DNA of 18,667 nt from Bacteroidota bacterium (lineage in GTDB: Bacteria > Bacteroidota > Bacteroidia > Cytophagales > Cyclobacteriaceae), in assembly GCA_023412765.1 (NCBI GenBank), contig JAEZBX010000325.1, positions 1-18,667 of the forward strand. Reading direction: 5' to 3'. Positions 14,876 to 18,667 of this stretch are shown here, piece by piece. Under the pieces are notes generated by a model that made no database searches, was not told where the DNA came from, and was given only the letters and a program-made list of their open reading frames with translations. Position numbers and translations under genes: made by a program. How positions within the stretch are numbered: the stretch's first letter is position 1; each line of letters begins with the position of its first letter.

Positions 14876-15313
14876 CTAGTTACTGCCAGGATGAGAAACA
14901 TTGAACATCCACCGTATACCGAACCGGTCCTGGCATGTGCCCCAGTAGCCCCAAAATTCATCGTGTGGCGCGGCCTTGTCTTTACCACCTTGTGAGAGTT
15001 CGTTGTACAAACGGTCAGCTTCTTCTTTGGTGTCTGGATTTAGGCTTATAGTAACGTTATTTCCCTCGATTACTTTACCCATGCTGTCCAGCATGTCAGT
15101 TGCCATAATTTCAAAGCCACCGAGAATCGGCAAAGCAACATGCATTACTTTACTTTTGTCGGCCTCAGTCAGGTTTGTCATCCCGTGGTTATCTGGCATA
15201 TCCCCCATGCGCATGATTGGGGACGAGTATTCTGTCTTAAACACTTTTTTGTAATAAGTAAATGCCTCTTCTGCATTGCCATTAAAATTCAGATAGATCG
15301 ATACGTGTGCCAT
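14876..15313 (-). CDS. VOC family protein, PhnB/YjdN-like
   Basis: A 145-residue cytoplasmic protein of the vicinal-oxygen-chelate superfamily, PhnB-like branch. The diagnostic N terminus is present (VSIYLNFNGNAEEAFTYYKKVF, residues 4-25), as are GGFEIMATDM in the middle, VTISLNPDTKEEADRLYNEL (about 86-105) and the C-terminal DEFWGYWGTCQDRFGIRWMFN (about 118-138). Length is typical. Members of this branch keep the beta-alpha-beta-beta-beta fold, but most have no proven enzyme activity, and annotation as a methyltransferase or glyoxalase would be an overstatement. The gene has its own putative promoter upstream and is followed downstream by the long inverted-repeat element. No functional link to its neighbours is evident. 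Confidence 0.9.
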   Translation of the reverse strand: MAHVSIYLNFNGNAEEAFTYYKKVFKTEYSSPIMRMGDMPDNHGMTNLTEADKSKVMHVALPILGGFEIMATDMLDSMGKVIEGNNVTISLNPDTKEEADRLYNELSQGGKDKAAPHDEFWGYWGTCQDRFGIRWMFNVSHPGSN

Positions 15314-15345
15314 GCTTTGTCATTTAATGTCTTTTGATAAGTATT

Positions 15346-15377
15346 TATAGATAGGGATCGGGTGTGTTCGATGCAAA
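15346..15377 (-). promoter_or_regulatory. Possible promoter of the VOC gene
   Basis: On the minus strand TTTG (15377-15374) is followed after 20 nt by TATCTATA (15353-15346), about 33 nt before the VOC ATG. This fits the Bacteroidetes TTTG-N19-21-TAnnTTTG pattern at the -33 box and spacing but only loosely at the -7 box. Confidence 0.35.
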
Positions 15378-15460
15378 CCGGTTCTGTAAAATTCCTAAAA
15401 AATTCGTCAGCAAGGAGGTGAAATGACGACAACATTGAGGGGAGTTTGCGGCAAAAAATA

Positions 15461-15501
15461 GAGAACACCGAATATCGAATAACAAACAAGGAACACCGAA
15501 G
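15461..15501. repeat. Short direct repeat GAACACCGAA x2
   Basis: The decamer GAACACCGAA occurs at 15463-15472 and 15491-15500, with an AATATCGAAT-type sequence between. Runs of this kind are familiar as intergenic repeats in Bacteroidetes. It lies in the 257-bp spacer upstream of the VOC gene; no function is evident. Confidence 0.5.
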
Positions 15502-15570
15502 TAGCGCCTGCCTCACCTTTTGTTGCCACGCCTGGCCCGCATTGGTTGGGTGAGTTACGTACCGGCTTAG

Positions 15571-16449
15571 TCATTTATTGGACCGGTTAACTGGTTCAGA
15601 CAATGCTCCACCTGACAAAAATGTGCTGACAATCTCTAGTTTTGGCATTAGCGATTTCAGTTGATTTTGTACATCTAATTCAAATTTGTCAACCCTAAAG
15701 CTGTATTTTTTTGTATCCAGATTGTGTCTGACATACTTGTCATAAATGGCTTCTCTCGCAGTGAAATAATCAATCCATACCCACTTAATTCGGCCAACGA
15801 TTTCGCTTTCACCTGACCCTCCGGCCCTATGCAATTGCAGCAATGAATCATATAGCGGTTCCAGCTTCTTATAGGATGAGATTGCTTCATCGATTTTTTC
15901 GTCCAGCCTTACCTCAAGCAAGCCACCCTCTTTCGGATAGTTAATTGATTTGAATCTGCCATCAGTGTAGCCGATAGGAATAGGAGCTCTCGATCCAATA
16001 CCGAGAACATCTGATAGGCCGACTAAGTAATTTCGATTTTTTTTCAGTCCGTCAATTTTATATTCAAACTGATAACCACATCCGTTATGCCCACACATAC
16101 ATATCTCAACCTCCTTCGGTTGGCCTTCTTTAACAGGAATACTTCTCTTATCTCCATAGTACAACTGTAAGGTATCATTGCGTACCAGATATCCAAGAAA
16201 ATCCGGTGGACAACAATCGGAGACAACAAAAATCTTAATGCTTAATTGCTTCCCAATCCACTTCGATTCGATGATCTTTGATCGGGCGACATATTGAACC
16301 ATCCCTGACTTTTCAAATCCGCTGCCTAAAACAACCTGTTTGCAACCTGCATTCGGATCGTAATTATACTTCACAGGAATAGCTCGCGTTTGTGCCAATG
16401 AAATCGTCACACTCAGTGAGATTAGTATAAGGCCAAAAACAGCGTGCAT
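15571..16449 (-). CDS. Unrecognised secreted protein with cysteine-rich N-terminal half
   Basis: This 292-residue protein starts at ATG 16449 with a Sec signal peptide (LILISLSVTISLAQ, cleavage about after residue 20), so it is exported to the periplasm or surface. I do not recognise the family. The first half of the mature protein is strand-rich and carries several cysteines: one near residue 36, a SDCCPPD pair, and a CMCGHNGCGY cluster, which could form disulfides or a metal site. The second half (about 175-292) is helical and charged, without cysteines. There is no lipobox, repeat or membrane anchor, and no sorting domain at the C terminus. It lies between the VOC gene and another exported protein on the same strand, separated by more than 100 nt on each side, so co-transcription is uncertain. 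Confidence 0.75.
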   Translation of the reverse strand: MHAVFGLILISLSVTISLAQTRAIPVKYNYDPNAGCKQVVLGSGFEKSGMVQYVARSKIIESKWIGKQLSIKIFVVSDCCPPDFLGYLVRNDTLQLYYGDKRSIPVKEGQPKEVEICMCGHNGCGYQFEYKIDGLKKNRNYLVGLSDVLGIGSRAPIPIGYTDGRFKSINYPKEGGLLEVRLDEKIDEAISSYKKLEPLYDSLLQLHRAGGSGESEIVGRIKWVWIDYFTAREAIYDKYVRHNLDTKKYSFRVDKFELDVQNQLKSLMPKLEIVSTFLSGGALSEPVNRSNK

Positions 16450-16579
16450 ACACGTGGTGGATATAAATTGAAGAATTGGCTGCTAACGGTAGCAAATTCG
16501 CGCTGTCTTAAATTAATAAAAAACGGGAACTTCTCGACGTAATCATTAACACATTATGAAATAACAACGTGTCTCTACA

Positions 16580-17011
16580 TCATTCGCCTCGCGGCAAATA
16601 TTCCAGTTCGAAATACTCATCATCTGGCGCACCCTCTTCCCTTTCACGCATGACGAGCTGGGTATCCCATAACTCAATTATTGTTAAAATGGATGTCCGC
16701 TGCTTTATTCCCTGGTAAAAAGTTTCAAGTTTGATTTCTTTATCCATTACAACCCAACTCCATTTTCCATCAATTGTCAGATTCAAGCAGTAGTTATTGT
16801 GAACATAATTTCCATTGCTGTAGAACACGATAGCTTGTCCTGCCGAGCATGTAGTCTCACTCCAATATCCGAGGCTACCGGGCCTGTACAAAACAGTTGG
16901 CTGGCCCCACGTGGTCGATGTTAATAGGTTCGTATATTTTGATTCAGCTTCTTTGTCGCATGACGCAAAGAGTATACATGTTAATGTCAGCAACTGTAGT
17001 GTGATTTTCAT
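16580..17011 (-). CDS. Putative lipoprotein, lipocalin-like
   Basis: A 143-residue protein with a short signal peptide and lipobox FASC; Cys18 is the predicted lipidated residue, followed by DKEAES as in many Bacteroidetes lipoproteins. The mature part begins with LLTSTTWGQPTVLY and alternates short strands (IVFYSNGNYV, GKWSWVVMDKEIKLE, TSILTIIELWDTQLVMRE). This is the pattern of small lipocalin-like domains in which an 'L..T.W' start is followed by a folded beta barrel. The fold assignment is by pattern only. Two mature cysteines (CSAG and YCLN) might pair. The product is probably in the inner or outer membrane facing the periplasm. Function unknown. Confidence 0.72.
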   Translation of the reverse strand: MKITLQLLTLTCILFASCDKEAESKYTNLLTSTTWGQPTVLYRPGSLGYWSETTCSAGQAIVFYSNGNYVHNNYCLNLTIDGKWSWVVMDKEIKLETFYQGIKQRTSILTIIELWDTQLVMREREEGAPDDEYFELEYLPRGE

Positions 17012-17431
17012 TTTACAAATAATCTCTATAAAATAACCTCTGTATCATTGGTACGCTCGTATCTACTTACGTTTAATGACAAAAATCAATTCCTCCCGAC
17101 AACGCCTTTCATATTCAACACTAGCAAAAACATAGCATTGCCCGTCCTCCGAAAATATAAGTATCAATGACATTGGACCTAATGTCAATTCCTATATTCA
17201 ACTTTTAGCCCAAACGTAACTTCAACGAAAGTACAAAGTATCCAGAGGCATATATAAACCGGCGAGTCCCCGAGACGGTAGACTCGCCGGCGAGATTCTC
17301 TCTTTTCGAAGTGAGACAATCGCTGTGAGTGATCGCATTGATGTTCCTATAAAACCCGAGCAACGTTCGCGATATACGTCCCATAGATCCTCTCATTTCT
17401 TTAACTCGTTTCGGCTTAGACCGTCTGTTGC
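17012..17431. other. Gene-free region of 420 bp
   Basis: No gene is supported; the minus-strand frame at 17205-17396 spans a hairpin repeat and has no recognisable domain. The only structured element is the AGA-loop hairpin at 17259-17290. The rest is AT-rich sequence that should include the promoter of the lipoprotein gene ending at 17011, though no clear motif was found. Confidence 0.65.
17259..17290. repeat. AGA-loop hairpin repeat, copy 2
   Basis: A perfect 10-bp outer stem CCGGCGAGTC/GACTCGCCGG (17259-17268 with 17281-17290) encloses an inner CCG/CGG stem and an AGA loop. It shares its core and architecture with 14556-14581. It lies about 140 nt downstream of the SnoaL-like gene on that gene's strand and may act in its 3' end. 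Confidence 0.75.
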
Positions 17432-17971
17432 TTATTCTCCTGGAATTTTCATTCCGATTTGCCTTGCAATTTCTCGTATGGATTGCACGCTGTGGTGTTC
17501 AATAATCTTGCCTTCGTCGTTGAAGCGATAAATCTCAACTTCCGGTTTAGTGAACGATTTACCTGTCGCTTTCTGGCCCATGAAGTCTTCCTTCCATGTG
17601 CCGCTCCACTTTCCCCAGAGAAATACCCAGTCCCCATCTGCAACCGCTACCAGGTTGTCTATACTGTCGATGGGAAATGCATTTATAAACATACGCAGGC
17701 TTGATGTGACCGCTTCTATTCCTCTTTGAGGTGGCATGGCACCGTTGCCGTAGTTAATTATGTCAGGCGCAAAAGATTTCGAAGCTGCGACAATATCATG
17801 GTTATGAATTGCCCGGGCATTCGCAAGAGCAATTTGTTTGTTCCGCTCTTCTTTTTCTTCTTGGGAGACTTCCATGGAAGCATGTTTACCAATGGAGGTT
17901 TGTGCAATTACGTGGCTTAAGTTGCAGCCAGTAGATAGTAGGATGGTGATAAGCAATGTAAGATTTTTCAT
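17432..17971 (-). CDS. Exported SnoaL-like / NTF2-fold protein
   Basis: A 179-residue protein with a signal peptide ending in the lipobox LSTGC (Cys16), so it is a probable lipoprotein; cleavage after VIAQ near residue 24 as a plain secreted protein is an alternative. The mature domain has the NTF2/SnoaL pattern: an N-terminal helix (ERNKQIALANARAIHNHDIVAA), FAPDIINYGNG, GIEAVTSSLRMFINAFPIDSIDNLVAVADGDWVFLWGKWSGTW, and a C-terminal strand KPEVEIYRFNDEGKIIEHHSVQS. In this superfamily the cone-shaped cavity binds small molecules or catalyses cyclisation or isomerisation, but exported members are mostly uncharacterised. A His pair (EHHS) and an Asp in the DGDW strand lie at positions often lining the cavity. 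Standing alone, with no pathway context, its substrate cannot be inferred. Confidence 0.82.
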   Translation of the reverse strand: MKNLTLLITILLSTGCNLSHVIAQTSIGKHASMEVSQEEKEERNKQIALANARAIHNHDIVAASKSFAPDIINYGNGAMPPQRGIEAVTSSLRMFINAFPIDSIDNLVAVADGDWVFLWGKWSGTWKEDFMGQKATGKSFTKPEVEIYRFNDEGKIIEHHSVQSIREIARQIGMKIPGE

Positions 17972-18322
17972 AATTCAATTTATGGAAAATGCTCTGAAAA
18001 CAAATGAGTGCGCCCGGTGGGCAGCCTATGTTGATTGAATTATCTGCTAAAAGTTTACTGCCAATAATTCTGATCCAACAGGAATAGTTAAATTTTCTTT
18101 ACCGCGATATCTGGACTTAGCTATTCTCTTTCGTGAAATTGACCTTTTCGATTTCTTCCTTCTATTGAAAAAGAACGGTTTGCATTTTCTCAATATAAAT
18201 TAAATGAACTGAAGTTGGGCAAGAAAAATGAATGGTCATAAATTCAGGACCGACGTTTGGTTGCACCCAATAAAAAAAACAGCACCCATCTCTGAGTGCT
18301 GCTCCATCAAAAGAAAAAGGCA
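17972..18322. other. Gene-free region of 351 bp
   Basis: No gene is supported. It contains the leader of the SnoaL-like gene, with a 10-bp inverted repeat (ATAATTCAAT at 17970-17979, partner at 18034-18043) and a GCCC-GGT-GGGC mini-hairpin between its arms. It also holds an AT-rich middle and the aldolase terminator at 18271-18301. Confidence 0.65.
18271..18301 (-). terminator. Intrinsic terminator of the aldolase gene
   Basis: On the minus strand CAGCACTC-AGAGAT-GGGTGCTG forms an 8-bp stem (one G-U pair) with a 6-nt loop, immediately followed by eight T residues (18279-18272). It starts 22 nt after the aldolase stop codon. This is a textbook rho-independent terminator and the clearest one in the window. 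Confidence 0.88.
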
Positions 18323-18667
18323 TCAAAGCCGGCCGATCCCATTAAGCTCTTTGAAAGCAAGCGCGAGCCGGTCTTTGATCGATGTCTCACCGTCGCGAAG
18401 CCATACGCGTGGATCGTAATATTTCTTATTAGGTGCGTCATCGCCAGAAGGATTTCCCAACTGTGATTGAAGAAACGCTTCGTTCTTCTTATAGTATTTT
18501 CTAATTCCATCCCAATACGCCCATTGAAGATCGGTATCGATATTCATCTTCACAACGCCATAGCTAATCGCTTCTGTAATCGCCTCAGGCTCCGACCCTG
18601 ATCCACCGTGAAAAACAAAATTCACTGGATTGTCCTTCGTCTTGAATTTCTTCTTAATGTATTCCTG
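18323..18667 (-). CDS. fbaA: Class II fructose-bisphosphate aldolase, C-terminal part
   Basis: The gene runs off the right edge; 114 C-terminal residues are present. The frame continues upstream of the internal GTG at 18625 to the window end (QEYIKKKFKTKDNPV...), so the partial CDS is taken to 18667. The segment is very like the end of E. coli FbaA: NFVFHGGSGS contains the zinc-binding histidine and the phosphate-binding glycine loop, VVKMNIDTDLQWAYW contains the catalytic-site Asn and Asp, and NPSGDDAPNKKYYDPRVWLR is the typical C-terminal block. The enzyme splits fructose-1,6-bisphosphate into glyceraldehyde-3-phosphate and dihydroxyacetone phosphate in glycolysis and runs in reverse in gluconeogenesis, in the cytoplasm. 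It is a core gene, followed by a strong intrinsic terminator. Confidence 0.97.
   Translation of the reverse strand, partial: QEYIKKKFKTKDNPVNFVFHGGSGSEPEAITEAISYGVVKMNIDTDLQWAYWDGIRKYYKKNEAFLQSQLGNPSGDDAPNKKYYDPRVWLRDGETSIKDRLALAFKELNGIGRL

Noticed and set aside
15289..15516. 75-codon minus-strand open frame upstream of the VOC gene
   Set aside because: It overlaps the VOC start and the putative promoter, and includes the GAACACCGAA direct repeat translated. No protein-like pattern.
17205..17396. 63-codon minus-strand open frame
   Set aside because: It spans the AGA-loop hairpin repeat and has no family resemblance.
18228..18419. 63-codon plus-strand open frame
   Set aside because: It runs through the aldolase terminator and antisense to the aldolase coding region.

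Overview
The window looks like the chromosome of a Bacteroidetes bacterium, most likely of the Cytophagales (Chryseolinea/Ohtaekwangia-like; this is inference from gene content and cannot be proved here). The reasons are a PadR regulator paired with a large 'permease prefix' FtsX-type protein, weak or absent Shine-Dalgarno sites, one TTTG-N19-TAnnTT-like promoter, lipoproteins with Bacteroidetes-style lipoboxes, and intergenic spaces packed with small structured repeats. No rRNA, tRNA, CRISPR, phage or transposase gene was seen.

Layout. 1-567: the 3' end of an unrecognised gene. 742-3688: PadR regulator plus an orphan ABC-type permease. 3817-4779 (minus): zinc-free MDR oxidoreductase. 4780-5280: gene-free repeat region. 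5281-11410 (minus): a four-gene operon tetR-tolC-MFP-RND encoding a complete tripartite efflux pump and its repressor. 11626-13167 (plus): a divergent DHA2/SmvA-like MFS drug transporter. 13196-14353 (minus): an ECF sigma factor fused to a bifunctional nuclease (DUF151) domain. 14354-14875: gene-free repeat region. 14876-18000 (minus): a PhnB-like VOC protein and three small exported or lipoprotein genes. 18323-18667 (minus): the C-terminal end of class II fructose-bisphosphate aldolase with a clear intrinsic terminator.

Working together. The TetR protein probably represses its own operon, and possibly the divergent MFS gene, through two near-identical 17-bp palindromes. One overlaps the putative -7 element of the tetR promoter and the other lies just upstream of tolC. 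RND, MFP and TolC form an inner membrane-periplasm-outer membrane conduit, and the MFS pump would work at the inner membrane.

Most notable are (1) the sigma-nuclease fusion; (2) four arrays of an octamer GTGTTGAN, each starting at or just beyond a gene's stop codon and always reading in that gene's direction, two of them supplying the stop codon and one pair forming a perfect 22-bp inverted repeat between convergent genes; (3) two distant AGA-loop hairpins whose stems differ by compensatory changes; and (4) two larger inverted-repeat elements carrying small nested palindromes.
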